From assembly GCA_004562395.1 (NCBI GenBank), contig SFQY01000002.1, positions 1 to 64,000 on the forward strand: a DNA stretch of 64,000 nucleotides, read 5' to 3'. Within the stretch, counting starts at the first letter, position 1. Each line of letters opens with the position of its first letter. The stretch is from a bacterium. GTDB lineage: Bacteria > Bacillota > Clostridia > Oscillospirales > Oscillospiraceae. Of the stretch, positions 15,578 through 24,237 are shown piece after piece. A program made the position numbers and the translations under genes. The notes beneath the pieces were generated by a model, which did no database searches, was not told where the DNA came from, and worked only from the letters and a program-made list of their open reading frames with translations.

Positions 15578-16315
15578 ATGTGCAGACTGGACAAATATCT
15601 GTGTGACAGCGGCGCGGGCACCCGCAGCCAGGTAAAGGCCCTTCTGAAAGCCGGCAGGGTGACGGTGGACGGTGTCCCGGAAAAGGATCCGGGACGGAAG
15701 ATCGACCCGGAGCGTCAGAGCATCGCCCTGGACGGGGAACGCCTGGGCGGAAAACGGCGCCTGACGGTGATGCTCAACAAGCCCGCGGGATACGTGACCG
15801 CTACGGAGGATCCCGATCAGCCTACGGTCATGGAGCTGCTGCCGCCTGAGCTTCGGCACCTGGACCTGAAGCCTGTGGGACGGCTGGACAAGGCCACGGA
15901 GGGCCTGCTGCTGTTTACCAACGACGGCGACCTGCTCCACCGGCTGATCTCCCCGAAAAGGGAGGTGCCGAAGGTCTATTATGCCCGGCATGAGGGAAGG
16001 GCGACGGCGGAGGACGCGGAAGCCTTCGCCCGGGGACTGGAACTGCGGGACGGAACGGTCTGCCTTCCGGCGAAGCTGGAGCCTCTGGCAGAGGGGGAAA
16101 GCCTGATCACGGTCTGCGAAGGAAAATATCACCAGGTCCGCCGGATGATGGCCTCCCGGGGGATGACGGTATGCTACCTGGAACGCAGGCAGGAGGGCGG
16201 TCTTACCCTGGAGGGACTGCCAAGAGGCGCCGTCCGGGAGCTGACGGGGCAGGAGCTTCTGACGCTGGAGCGGCTGTCCGGGGGCGATACGGTCAATATG
16301 CTGGAAGATATTTGA
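15578..16315 (+). CDS. Pseudouridine synthase, RsuA/RluB/RluE-type
   Basis: Modifies uridine to pseudouridine in ribosomal RNA. An S4 RNA-binding domain (about residues 1-55; RLDKYLCDSGAGTRSQV) precedes the catalytic domain, whose nucleophile is Asp104 in PVGRLDKATEGLLL; KYHQVRRM further on is the family's third motif. The 245-residue length matches the 16S-specific RsuA type, but the target position cannot be assigned from sequence alone. It is read divergently from the DUF4830-like gene and followed by the promoter region of the PucR-type regulator. Confidence 0.92.
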   Translation: MCRLDKYLCDSGAGTRSQVKALLKAGRVTVDGVPEKDPGRKIDPERQSIALDGERLGGKRRLTVMLNKPAGYVTATEDPDQPTVMELLPPELRHLDLKPVGRLDKATEGLLLFTNDGDLLHRLISPKREVPKVYYARHEGRATAEDAEAFARGLELRDGTVCLPAKLEPLAEGESLITVCEGKYHQVRRMMASRGMTVCYLERRQEGGLTLEGLPRGAVRELTGQELLTLERLSGGDTVNMLEDI

Positions 16316-16397
16316 ACAAATCCGGCGGCTCTCAAAACGCTATTGGAATATTACCTAAAAAACTAAAGAGTTTTTGCAGTAAAATGTCAAAAGGCAC

Positions 16398-16426
16398 TTG
16401 CAAATTGCGCAAAACCTGTGTATAAT
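16398..16426 (+). promoter_or_regulatory. Promoter of the PucR/CdaR-type regulator
   Basis: TTGCAA (16398-16403), 17-bp spacer, TATAAT (16421-16426), about 55 bp before the start codon. A short partial palindrome CTTGCAAATTGCGC overlaps the -35 region and could be an operator; this is speculative. Confidence 0.8.
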
Positions 16427-16483
16427 AAAAACGCAATTTTGTGAAATGCGCATTTATGCAAGATACTAAGGAGTGACAGAAAA

Positions 16484-17572
16484 ATGTCCAACAGTGTTTT
16501 TCAGAGCGTAATTGTCCAGTTAAGAGATGTTTCCGACCGTACTTTTGGCGTCATTGATACCGAGGGCTGCGTGGTGTCCTGCACCGACATGTCCCTGCTG
16601 GGCGAGCGCTGGGCGGACGCGGCCCTGAAGGTGGGCAATGCCTCCGACAGCCTGGTGGTCTTTGCGCAGAAGACCTTCAAGGCCATTGTTGGCAGCTCCA
16701 ACTTCTTTGAGTACGCGGTGTTCTGCACGGGAGATGACGAGACCGCCCGAAGCTTCTGCCAGATGGCGTACATTGCCCTGAACGATGCCAAGACCTTCTA
16801 TGAGGAAAAGCACGACCGGGGTACCTTTGTCAAGAACATTATCATGGACAATATCCTGCCCGGAGATATCTACATTCGGGCCAAGGAACTGCATTTTGCC
16901 ACCGACGCGCCCCGGGCGGTGTTCCTGATCCGCCAGGTGGGCCACAGCGATGTGGCTACGGTGGATGTGCTGGCCGGTATGTTCCCGGACAAGCTTCAGG
17001 ATTTTGTCCTGTCCATCAATGAGACGGACATTGCCGTGGTCAAGCAGATCAGCGGCAGCACCACCGCCGAGGACCTGGAAAAGATCGCCGCCTCCATCGA
17101 GGAGACCATGAAAAACGAGCTGCGGATCAAGACCGTCATCGGCATCGGCACCGTGGCGGACCGGCTCCGGGAGCTGGCCGACTCCTACAAGGAGGCTCAG
17201 ACGGCCATCGATGTGGGCAAGGTCTTCGACACCGAGAAGAGCATCATCAACTACGAGAATCTGGGCATCGGCCGGCTGATCTATCAGCTGCCCACCACGC
17301 TGTGCGAGATCTTCCTCAGCGAGGTGTTCAAGAAGAATTCCATCGATTCTCTGGATCAGGAGACTCTGTTTACCATCAACAAGTTCTTCGAGAACAACCT
17401 GAACGTCTCCGAGACTTCCCGGAAGCTGTTCGTCCACCGCAATACCCTGGTGTACCGGCTGGAAAAGATCAAAAAGCTCACCGGCCTGGACCTGCGCCAG
17501 TTTGACCATGCCATCGTCTTCAAGGTGGCGCTGATGGTGCGCAAGTACCTGGCTTCCCGGGAGAACCGCTGA
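16484..17572 (+). CDS. PucR/CdaR-type helix-turn-helix regulator
   Basis: Transcriptional regulator with a C-terminal PucR-type helix-turn-helix (about residues 285-350): FFENNLNVSETSRKLFVHRN followed by TLVYRLEKIKKLTGLD, which is the characteristic end of the CdaR/PucR group. The central part (about 130-280) has the divergent GGDEF-like fold usual for the family (IGIGTVADRLRELADSYKEA). The N-terminal 120 residues presumably sense a ligand, not identifiable here. 362 residues. It is monocistronic with a strong promoter and terminator; its regulon is unknown, and the neighbouring ftsEX operon has its own promoter. Start ATG 16484 has AAGGAG ahead. Confidence 0.85.
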   Translation: MSNSVFQSVIVQLRDVSDRTFGVIDTEGCVVSCTDMSLLGERWADAALKVGNASDSLVVFAQKTFKAIVGSSNFFEYAVFCTGDDETARSFCQMAYIALNDAKTFYEEKHDRGTFVKNIIMDNILPGDIYIRAKELHFATDAPRAVFLIRQVGHSDVATVDVLAGMFPDKLQDFVLSINETDIAVVKQISGSTTAEDLEKIAASIEETMKNELRIKTVIGIGTVADRLRELADSYKEAQTAIDVGKVFDTEKSIINYENLGIGRLIYQLPTTLCEIFLSEVFKKNSIDSLDQETLFTINKFFENNLNVSETSRKLFVHRNTLVYRLEKIKKLTGLDLRQFDHAIVFKVALMVRKYLASRENR

Positions 17573-17583
17573 ATAATCCCCCA

Positions 17584-17614
17584 ACGGGGCCGCAAAATGC
17601 GGCCCCGTATTTTT
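17584..17614 (+). terminator. Terminator of the PucR-type regulator gene
   Basis: Perfect 11-bp stem ACGGGGCCGCA (17584-17594) / TGCGGCCCCGT (17598-17608) followed by ATTTTTG. The remaining 250 bp up to the ftsE promoter show nothing recognisable. Confidence 0.9.
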
Positions 17615-17868
17615 GAAGCGAAGTTGGAAAACCGGTAATTTGGTTTACGGGGCTGCTTTTCCTGGTACGGTTCCATTCGTATCACGGTTTCCCCGGGGGG
17701 AGCAGAGGCTCTCTTTACCGGGGGAGGGGGAAGCGCTGCAGCTCTCCGCTGACCGGGAAAGGCTTTCCCAAACACCGTTTATAAAGCTATTTTTCCGCAG
17801 ATTTTGCCGAAATAATTGTGGATTTTTTGTAAAATATCAGACATAGCCCGGTTTTTTGCGGATAGTGA

Positions 17869-17897
17869 TTGACAATGAATTTGCAATGTGTTACAAT
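17869..17897 (+). promoter_or_regulatory. Promoter of the ftsEX operon
   Basis: TTGACA (17869-17874), 17-bp spacer, TACAAT (17892-17897), about 60 bp before ftsE. Confidence 0.85.
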
Positions 17898-17956
17898 TTG
17901 GTTACACTGCGGGCAAATGGATTCTTCCGGCTGCCCTTTTACAGGAGATAATGCGT

Positions 17957-18646
17957 ATGATACAATTTACCGATGTCGTAAAGTCCTACGAGCAGGGAAA
18001 CAAAGCCCTCAACGGTGTTTCCATGCAGATCGAGGATGGCGAATTTTGCTTTTTGGTGGGCCCCTCCGGCTCCGGCAAGTCCACCATTATCAAGCTCATC
18101 ACCGGAGAGCTGAAGCCCACCTCCGGAACGGTCCACGTCAACGGCTACTCCCTGGAGCGGATCCGCAAGCGTGAGATCCCCTACCTGCGCCGGACCGTCG
18201 GCGTGGTGTTCCAGGACTTCCGGCTCATTGACAAGATGACCGTCTATGAAAATGTGGCCTTCGCCATGCGTGTGGTGGGTGCCAGAGAGAAGGAGATCAA
18301 GGAGCGCGTGCCCTACGTGCTGGAGCTGGTCGGTCTGGAAAATAAAATGAACCGCCACCCCAACGAGATGTCCGGCGGTGAGCAGCAGAGACTGGCCATT
18401 GCCCGGGCGCTGGTGAACAATCCGTCCACCATCATCGCCGACGAGCCCACCGGTAACCTTGACCCGGAGCGGTCCTTTGAGATCATGGCCCTGCTTCAGG
18501 AGATCAACAACCTGGGTACCACCGTGCTGGTGGTGACCCACGCCCAGAACCTGGTGGAGCTGTTCGGCAAGCGGGTCATCGCCATTGACGAGGGCCTTGT
18601 GGTAAGCGACGGAACGGAGGAGGAGAGCGGCGATGAAGCTGAATAA
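17957..18646 (+). CDS. ftsE: Cell-division ABC transporter ATPase
   Basis: ATPase of the FtsEX complex, which uses ATP hydrolysis to trigger peptidoglycan hydrolases outside the membrane rather than to move a solute. Walker A GPSGSGKST (35-43), Q-loop VVFQDFRLI, signature MSGGEQQRLAIARAL and Walker B IIADEPTGNLD are all intact. Of two in-frame ATGs (17951, 17957) the second has better spacing from AGGAGA and gives the usual start MIQF. 229 residues. It overlaps ftsX by 14 bp. First gene of a five-gene cell-wall hydrolysis cluster. Confidence 0.95.
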   Translation: MIQFTDVVKSYEQGNKALNGVSMQIEDGEFCFLVGPSGSGKSTIIKLITGELKPTSGTVHVNGYSLERIRKREIPYLRRTVGVVFQDFRLIDKMTVYENVAFAMRVVGAREKEIKERVPYVLELVGLENKMNRHPNEMSGGEQQRLAIARALVNNPSTIIADEPTGNLDPERSFEIMALLQEINNLGTTVLVVTHAQNLVELFGKRVIAIDEGLVVSDGTEEESGDEAE

Positions 18647-19520
18647 TCTTGGATATCTGTTAAAGGAAGGCTTCCGCGGGATCTTCCTCCATGGGTTTAT
18701 GTCCTTTGCCGCCGTGTGTGTGACGGTGGCCTGCCTGGTCATCGTGGGCAGCTTCTCCGCCCTGGCCTACAACCTGGACATCATGGTGGAGGAGCTGAAT
18801 CAGACCAGTGAGATCCTGGTATACATCGACAGCAGCCTGTCCGACGCCGAGGCGAAAAGCATCGGTACAAAGATCAACCTGATGGACAATGTCCTGCAGG
18901 CCACCTTCGTCTCCCGGGAGGAAGCCCTGGAGGACTTCATCGAGGACCACAACGGCGACAGCGCTTTCAACGGCGTGCAGGCCTCCGACCTGCGCCACCG
19001 CTATGTGGTCTCCCTGGAAGACAACACAAAAATGAAGCAGACCGATGAGCAGCTCAAGCAGATTCCCGGCGTTGCCAAGACCAACGCGGCCTACGAGCTG
19101 GCCGAGGGCTTCTCCACCATTCAGAGCGTGCTGCACATGGTGTCCATCGCCATCATTGCGGTGCTGCTGGTGGTTTCCCTGCTGATCATTTCCAACACCG
19201 TCAAGCTGGCCATGTATGACCGCAAGGACGAGATCGCCATTATGAAAATGGTGGGCGCCACCAACGGCTTCATCCGTCTGCCCTTCGTGGTGGAGGGCTT
19301 CACTCTGGGTATGATCGGCGCCGTGCTTGCCTTCGGCTTGGAGTGGCTGGGCTACGATGCTCTGATCCAGAAGATTTCTACGGTGGACTCCCTGCAGCTG
19401 TTCCACTTTGTACCCTTCCAGGAGCTGCTGCTGCCCATGGTGGTGGTCTTCGGCGCGGCCGGTATGTTCGTAGGTATTGTGGGCAGCTGGACTTCTATTC
19501 GAAAGTTTATGGACGTATAA
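18633..19520 (+). CDS. ftsX: Cell-division protein, permease-like
   Basis: Membrane partner of FtsE. 295 residues with one N-terminal helix (about 20-45), a large extracellular loop (about 50-165) that normally docks the hydrolase or its coiled coil, and three C-terminal helices (about 170-195, 220-245, 265-285). The motif DRKDEIAIMKMVGATNGFIR (about 206-225) is the conserved cytoplasmic loop that contacts FtsE. GGAGGAGAG lies before the start inside the end of ftsE. The next gene begins 3 bp after its stop, so it is tightly coupled to the M23 endopeptidase. Confidence 0.95.
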   Translation: MKLNNLGYLLKEGFRGIFLHGFMSFAAVCVTVACLVIVGSFSALAYNLDIMVEELNQTSEILVYIDSSLSDAEAKSIGTKINLMDNVLQATFVSREEALEDFIEDHNGDSAFNGVQASDLRHRYVVSLEDNTKMKQTDEQLKQIPGVAKTNAAYELAEGFSTIQSVLHMVSIAIIAVLLVVSLLIISNTVKLAMYDRKDEIAIMKMVGATNGFIRLPFVVEGFTLGMIGAVLAFGLEWLGYDALIQKISTVDSLQLFHFVPFQELLLPMVVVFGAAGMFVGIVGSWTSIRKFMDV

Positions 19521-19523
19521 CTT

Positions 19524-20753
19524 ATGAGCATTTTCAAGCGTAGAAACAGAAAAGCTTTTTCTTTCCTTTCTCTGATGCTCATCGCCGCGCTGGCCTTCGG
19601 CCTTCTGCCCACACCTGCCCGGGCGGCAACCTCCGCTGAAATTCAGAAGGAGATCGACGCACTGGAAGAAAAGAATGCCGAGATCCAGGCGCAGATCGAT
19701 GCCATCCAAAGCCAGTATGACGCTAACTACAGCGACATGGAGGCAATCGTGGCGCAGAAAAACGCCATTGATCAGGAAATGACCCTCCTGAATACCAAGA
19801 TCGAGACGACCAATGAACAGATATCGGCCTATAGCCAGCTGATCGCCGATACCCAGGATGAGCTGGATGACGCCAAGGAAGAACTGCGGACCCTCAGCGA
19901 GCAGCACCGGGAACGGATCCGGGCCATGGAGGAGCAGGGAAACATCACCTACTGGCAGGTGGTCTTTGAGGCCAACAGCTTCATGGATCTGCTGGACCGG
20001 ATCAATATGGTGGAGGAGATCAATGCCTCTGACCGGCGCCGCATTGAGCAGATGCGGATCGCCTCCGATATCGTAAACGCCACCCAGCAAAGTCTGGAAA
20101 AGGAAAAGACCGCCCTGGAGCAGACCCGTGTACAGCTGGCTGAGGATGAGGCGGCGCTGGAAGAAAAACGCTCCGAATCCGACGGAATCCTCCACGAGCT
20201 GGAAAAGAAGGCCGAGGAATATGAGCTTCTGCTGGAGCAGTCCGAAATCCTTCAGGATGACCTGATGCAGGAGATCGCCGCCAAGGAAAAGGAACTCAAG
20301 GAGGCAAAGTACGACGAATACCTGGCCAAGCTGGCCCTGCAGGGACAGAATCCTCCCTCGGATGCCTCCTGGATCTCTCCGGTTTCCGGCTATACCGTGA
20401 CCAGCCCTTTCGGTATGCGGGTTCACCCGGTACTGGGCGTTTCCCGGATGCACAACGGTATCGATATGGCCTGTGCCCAGGGAACTCCCATTTACGCCAC
20501 CCGGGCCGGAAAGGTGACCGTTGCTTCCTATCAGGCCGGAGGCGCCGGCAACTATGTCAGCATCAATCATCTGGACGGCTTCTCGTCCATTTATATGCAC
20601 ATGACCCATTATGTTGTCTCCGCCGGACAGAACGTGTCCCAGGGGCAGCTGATCGGCTATGTGGGCAGCACAGGCCTGTCCACGGGCCCCCATCTGCACT
20701 TCGGCATCTCCTATGCCGGCACCTACGTAAATCCCTTGGCATACATTCTCTGA
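19524..20753 (+). CDS. Secreted coiled-coil M23 endopeptidase (EnvC/PcsB-like partner of FtsEX)
   Basis: Likely FtsEX-controlled peptidoglycan hydrolase. Signal peptide about 1-36 (hydrophobic SFLSLMLIAALAFGLLP, cleavage near PARAA), long coiled coil about 37-270 rich in EIQKEIDALEEKNAEIQAQI-type heptads, then an M23/LytM domain (about 290-405). The zinc ligands look intact: MHNGIDM (His and Asp) and the HLH of GPHLHFG, unlike E. coli EnvC, which has lost them and acts only as an activator. It starts 3 bp after ftsX and is followed 22 bp later by a paralogue of the same architecture. Confidence 0.9.
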   Translation: MSIFKRRNRKAFSFLSLMLIAALAFGLLPTPARAATSAEIQKEIDALEEKNAEIQAQIDAIQSQYDANYSDMEAIVAQKNAIDQEMTLLNTKIETTNEQISAYSQLIADTQDELDDAKEELRTLSEQHRERIRAMEEQGNITYWQVVFEANSFMDLLDRINMVEEINASDRRRIEQMRIASDIVNATQQSLEKEKTALEQTRVQLAEDEAALEEKRSESDGILHELEKKAEEYELLLEQSEILQDDLMQEIAAKEKELKEAKYDEYLAKLALQGQNPPSDASWISPVSGYTVTSPFGMRVHPVLGVSRMHNGIDMACAQGTPIYATRAGKVTVASYQAGGAGNYVSINHLDGFSSIYMHMTHYVVSAGQNVSQGQLIGYVGSTGLSTGPHLHFGISYAGTYVNPLAYIL

Positions 20754-20775
20754 CGAACCCAGAAAGGAGTCCCCT

Positions 20776-22080
20776 ATGAAAAACCGCAAACAAATGGTAT
20801 CCGTTCTTGCCGGGATCATGGCAGCGGTCATGCTTCTGACGCTGCTCCTGAGCCTGCTGCCCACCAGGGCCAGCGCGGCTTCCTCCAGCGAGATCCGCAA
20901 ACAGATCAACGCACTGAAGGAGGAAAAGAAAGCGCTGAAGGGCAAGATCGAAGAGGTTCAGGCTCAGTACAAGGAAAATGAAAACGAAATCGCGGACATT
21001 ATCGCGAAAAAGAATGTCATTGACCAGGAGATTCAGCTTCTGAGCGAGCAGATCACCAACATCAATGAGCAGATTACCGCCTACAACACCCTGATCGCGG
21101 ACAAGCAGGACGAGCTGGACAATGCCGAGACCCGCTATGACACCCTGAATCAGGAGAATAAGGTGCGGGTGCGCACCATGGAAGAGGAAGGGGAGCTGAG
21201 CTACTGGGAGGTTCTCTTCAAAGCCAACAGCTTCTCCGACCTGCTGGACCGGCTGAATATGGTGGAGGAAATCTCCGCCGCCGACAACCGCCGGCTGAAG
21301 GAAATGAGCGAGGCCGCCGAGCAGGTGGTGGAGGCCCAGACTTCTCTGGAGGCGGAGAAGGCGGAGATGGAATCCGCCAAGCAGGAGCTGGACGACACCC
21401 AGGTGGAGATGGACCAGAAGCGGGTGGAAGCGGATGCGCTGCTCCAGGAGCTTCTGGAAAAGGCGGATGACCTGGAGGCCCTGGAGGTAGAATTCCAGGC
21501 TCAGGATGAGGAATTTCTGAAACAGATCGCCAATAAGGAGCTGGAGTACAACGCGGCCAAGCAGGCCGAATGGGAAGCCTATATGGCGACCTATGTACCG
21601 CCCACCACGGCGCCCCAGAACGGCGGCACCAATAACAGCGGCGGCAGCACCAACAACGGCGGCGGTGGTACTCCCAGCGGCGGAGGCGGCGGATGGGTGG
21701 TACCCTGCAGCTACTCCTCTATCACCAGCCCCTTCGGCTACCGGACGGCTCCCACCAGCGGCGCTTCTACTTATCATCAGGGCGTGGACCTGGACACCGG
21801 TACGGGTGATCCTGTGGTGGCAACCCGCGCGGGTACCGTTGTAATCGCGGGCTACGGCTCTTCTGCAGGCAACTATGTCAAGATCGACCATCATGACGGC
21901 TTTTCCTCTATTTACATGCATTTGAGCAGCTATTGTGTCTCCTCTGGCCAGAATGTCAGCGCGGGGCAGCTGATCGGCAGAACCGGCGCCACCGGTGTGG
22001 CCACCGGCGACCATCTGCATTTCGGAATTGCCTATAACGGTGCTTGGGTCAATCCCTGCAACTACGTCAGCCTGCACTGA
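20776..22080 (+). CDS. Second secreted coiled-coil M23 endopeptidase
   Basis: Paralogue of the preceding gene: signal peptide (about 1-36, MLLTLLLSLLPTRASA), coiled coil (about 37-255), then a Gly/Ser/Asn-rich linker (about 282-305, NGGTNNSGGSTNNGGGG) that the first copy lacks, and an M23 domain (about 315-430) with YHQGVDLD and GDHLHFG, so zinc ligands are kept. Coiled-coil blocks correspond closely between the two (AYNTLIADKQDELDNA here, AYSQLIADTQDELDDA there), indicating tandem duplication. GAAAGGAG precedes the start. The longer linker may let this copy reach further into the wall; that is inference. Confidence 0.92.
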   Translation: MKNRKQMVSVLAGIMAAVMLLTLLLSLLPTRASAASSSEIRKQINALKEEKKALKGKIEEVQAQYKENENEIADIIAKKNVIDQEIQLLSEQITNINEQITAYNTLIADKQDELDNAETRYDTLNQENKVRVRTMEEEGELSYWEVLFKANSFSDLLDRLNMVEEISAADNRRLKEMSEAAEQVVEAQTSLEAEKAEMESAKQELDDTQVEMDQKRVEADALLQELLEKADDLEALEVEFQAQDEEFLKQIANKELEYNAAKQAEWEAYMATYVPPTTAPQNGGTNNSGGSTNNGGGGTPSGGGGGWVVPCSYSSITSPFGYRTAPTSGASTYHQGVDLDTGTGDPVVATRAGTVVIAGYGSSAGNYVKIDHHDGFSSIYMHLSSYCVSSGQNVSAGQLIGRTGATGVATGDHLHFGIAYNGAWVNPCNYVSLH

Positions 22081-22097
22081 TCGATATTGTTTGATCT

Positions 22098-22132
22098 CCC
22101 ACAGCCCGGTTACCGGGCTGTGGGAACATTTT
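22098..22132 (+). terminator. Hairpin between the second M23 gene and ctpA
   Basis: CCCACAGCCCGGT (22098-22110) and ACCGGGCTGTGGG (22112-22124) are a perfect 13-bp inverted repeat separated by one base, followed by AACATTTTCC. The T tail is weak, so it may only partly terminate and adjust ctpA expression. Confidence 0.55.
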
Positions 22133-22149
22133 CCGGAAGGTGATTCATC

Positions 22150-23298
22150 GTGAAAGAAAAGCTTCTGCGCATTGGCTCCTATATTCTGGTGGCCGCTCTG
22201 GCGGCGGCGGTGACTCTGGCTGTGTTCTGCAGAGGAGAGGACGGACCCTCCAAGCTGGACCAGCTGGAATCGCTGATTGAGGAACGGTTTATCGGCGAGG
22301 CGGATCTGACGGACCTGGAAGACGCCGCGGCGGACGCCATGGTCAATGCCACCGGCGACCGATGGAGCTATTATATTCCCGCCAGTGAGTATCAGACCTA
22401 CCAGGAGCAGATGGCCAACGCCTACGTGGGCGTGGGCATCACCATCCAGACCGCGGAGGAGGATGCGGGGTTTGTGGTCATGGCGGTGAACGCCAGCGGA
22501 CCTGCGGCGGAAGCCGGGATGCAGGTCAATGACCTGTTGATCGAGGTGGGAGGCCAGGATGTCCGGGGGATGAGCGTCTCCGAGGTTCGCAATCTGGTGC
22601 GGGGCGAGGAGGGAACCTTTGTGGATATGACTGTCATGCGCAAGGGAGAGCATATGACCCTTTCGGTGGAGCGGTGTCAGGTCCAGACCCCTGTGGCGGA
22701 ATATGAGATGCTGGGAAACGGGATCGGCCTGGTGACCATTGCCAATTTTGACTCCCGCTGCGCGGAGGAAACCATCGCGGCCATTGAGTCGGCTCTGGAC
22801 AACGGGGCGAAGAAGCTGATCTTCGATGTCCGGCACAATCCCGGGGGCTATGCCAACGAACTTGTGAAGGTGCTGGACTACCTGCTGCCGGAGGGGGAGG
22901 TATTTCATACCGTGACCTATGACGGCAAGGAGAACATCGACTACTCCGACGAAAAGTGCCTGGATATCCCCATGGCCGTGCTGGTCAACTCCGGTTCCTA
23001 TTCCGCCGCGGAGTTCTTTGCCGCGGCCCTGCAGGAGTATGAGGCAGCTATCGTGGTGGGAGAGAAAACCACCGGCAAGGGATACTTCCAGAATACCTTC
23101 CTTCTGGACGACGGCTCTGCCGTGGCGCTGTCCGTGGGTAAGTATTATACGCCCAAGGGCATCAGCCTTGCGGATGTGGGAATCACGCCGGATGTGGAGG
23201 TTTCCGTGGACGAGGAGACCAGCTCTGCCATCTACTATGGGACATTGACCCCCGAGAAGGACCCGCAGATTCAGGCGGCCATCAAGGCGCTGAAATAA
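22150..23298 (+). CDS. C-terminal processing protease, S41 family
   Basis: Membrane-anchored extracellular serine protease of the CtpA/Prc type. N-terminal anchor (about 9-27), N-domain, PDZ domain (about 95-180, YVGVGITIQTAEEDAGFVV), then the catalytic domain with the Ser-Lys dyad: Ser in VLVNSGSYSAAEFFA and Lys in GEKTTGKGYFQ. Relatives control cell-wall hydrolases or spore signalling by cleavage; sitting after ftsEX and two M23 hydrolases, turnover of those hydrolases is a reasonable guess. It starts at GTG 22150, with GGAAGGTGA ahead. 382 residues, somewhat short for the family. Confidence 0.92.
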   Translation: MKEKLLRIGSYILVAALAAAVTLAVFCRGEDGPSKLDQLESLIEERFIGEADLTDLEDAAADAMVNATGDRWSYYIPASEYQTYQEQMANAYVGVGITIQTAEEDAGFVVMAVNASGPAAEAGMQVNDLLIEVGGQDVRGMSVSEVRNLVRGEEGTFVDMTVMRKGEHMTLSVERCQVQTPVAEYEMLGNGIGLVTIANFDSRCAEETIAAIESALDNGAKKLIFDVRHNPGGYANELVKVLDYLLPEGEVFHTVTYDGKENIDYSDEKCLDIPMAVLVNSGSYSAAEFFAAALQEYEAAIVVGEKTTGKGYFQNTFLLDDGSAVALSVGKYYTPKGISLADVGITPDVEVSVDEETSSAIYYGTLTPEKDPQIQAAIKALK

Positions 23299-23354
23299 AA
23301 GTGCTCCGCCGGTCCGAAAGGATTGGCGGAGTGGAATATCAGGGAGGAATGGTT

Positions 23355-23861
23355 ATGTACGAAACACTGAAAAACCGCCGCAGCATCCGCAAATACCAGT
23401 CCCGGCAGGTCAGCGATGAACTGCTGGACGCCGTTCTGGAGGCAGGTCTCTACGCCCCCAGCGCCATGAATAACCAGAAGACCGTACTGGTGGCCGTCCG
23501 GGACAAGAAGACCCGGGATCAGCTGTCCCGGATGAACGCCGCCGTCATGGGGGCCGACCGGGATCCTTTCTACGGCGCACCCTGTGTTATCGTGGTACTG
23601 GCGGATCCGGAAAAGGGTACCTGGCTGGAGGACGGGAGCCTGGTTATGGGCAATCTGATGAACGCTGCCAGCGCTCTTGGCCTGGGAAGCTGCTGGATCC
23701 ACCGGGCCCAGCCCATGTTCGACAGCCCCGAGGGCAAGGAACTGCTGAAGCAGTGGGGACTTCCCCAGACCATGAAGGGTGTGGCCAACTGCATCCTGGG
23801 CTACCCCGACGAACAGCCCGCCCCCAAGCCCAGAGCCGAGGGCCGGATCCGGAAGGTATAA
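23355..23861 (+). CDS. Nitroreductase family protein
   Basis: FMN-dependent NAD(P)H oxidoreductase. The N-terminal FMN-binding signature NRRSIRKYQSRQVSDE is clear, then LYAPSAMNNQ and the C-terminal GLGSCWIHRA; 168 residues, short type. Start ATG 23355 (MYETLKN) is chosen over ATG 23349 because GGGAGGA would be too close to the latter. The physiological substrate is unknown. It lies 56 bp after ctpA in the same direction and may be read through from that operon. Convergent with carB. Confidence 0.9.
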   Translation: MYETLKNRRSIRKYQSRQVSDELLDAVLEAGLYAPSAMNNQKTVLVAVRDKKTRDQLSRMNAAVMGADRDPFYGAPCVIVVLADPEKGTWLEDGSLVMGNLMNAASALGLGSCWIHRAQPMFDSPEGKELLKQWGLPQTMKGVANCILGYPDEQPAPKPRAEGRIRKV

Positions 23862-23920
23862 CCGGAAAAATGATTTCCACAGCACTCTGAAAAGCGCGCT
23901 GCAGCAGAAAAAATATGAGA

Positions 23921-24030
23921 AAAGATCGTTTATCTTCCATGTATGCTGCGCACCTCAAAGGTTCCTTCTGATGACAATATCATCAATCTGTGGATTCCTC
24001 TACAGCGAAATCTTTGATAAATGATCGTTT
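23921..24030. repeat. Dispersed foldback repeat, copy R4a
   Basis: The left end AAAGATCGTTTATC (23921-23934) is inverted relative to ATAAATGATCGTTT (24017-24030). The interior includes GGATTC...GAAATC, which resembles the sequence flanking R1 and R5. It fills part of the 23862-24237 gap between convergent genes. Confidence 0.65.
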
Positions 24031-24059
24031 CGCGCTCCGATGGTTGATATGCACCCACA

Positions 24060-24176
24060 AGGCTCCCTCTGACGAGGGAGCTGTCGCGAAGCGACTGAGG
24101 GAGAGAATATGTTCCGTCTTTTCCTGTACTTACCAGGAATGCGAAAGCTTTCAGGCTTTCTCTCCCCCAGTCGCGG
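24060..24176. repeat. Foldback repeat module R4b
   Basis: CTCCCTC-TGAC-GAGGGAG hairpin (24063-24080) followed by CTGTCGCGAAGCGACTGAGG; the segment GCGACTGAGGGAGAGAA (24091-24107) pairs at 16 of 17 positions with TTCTCTCCCCCAGTCGC (24158-24174). The left part (GATGGTTG...CACAAGGCTCCC) matches the interior of R2, so this is a second, nested or adjacent copy sharing the AAATGATCGTTT end at 24020. Confidence 0.65.
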
Positions 24177-24195
24177 ATTCTCTGAATTGCGTTAT

Positions 24196-24231
24196 AAGCA
24201 AAGGCCTGCTCAGACGAGCAGGCCTTTGCTT
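24196..24231 (-). terminator. Terminator after carB
   Basis: Perfect 16-bp stem AAGCAAAGGCCTGCTC (24196-24211) / GAGCAGGCCTTTGCTT (24216-24231), 4-nt loop, 6 bp after the carB stop. The U tract is part of the stem end rather than a long tail, so it may serve both directions. Confidence 0.75.
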
Positions 24232-24237
24232 ATTGGA

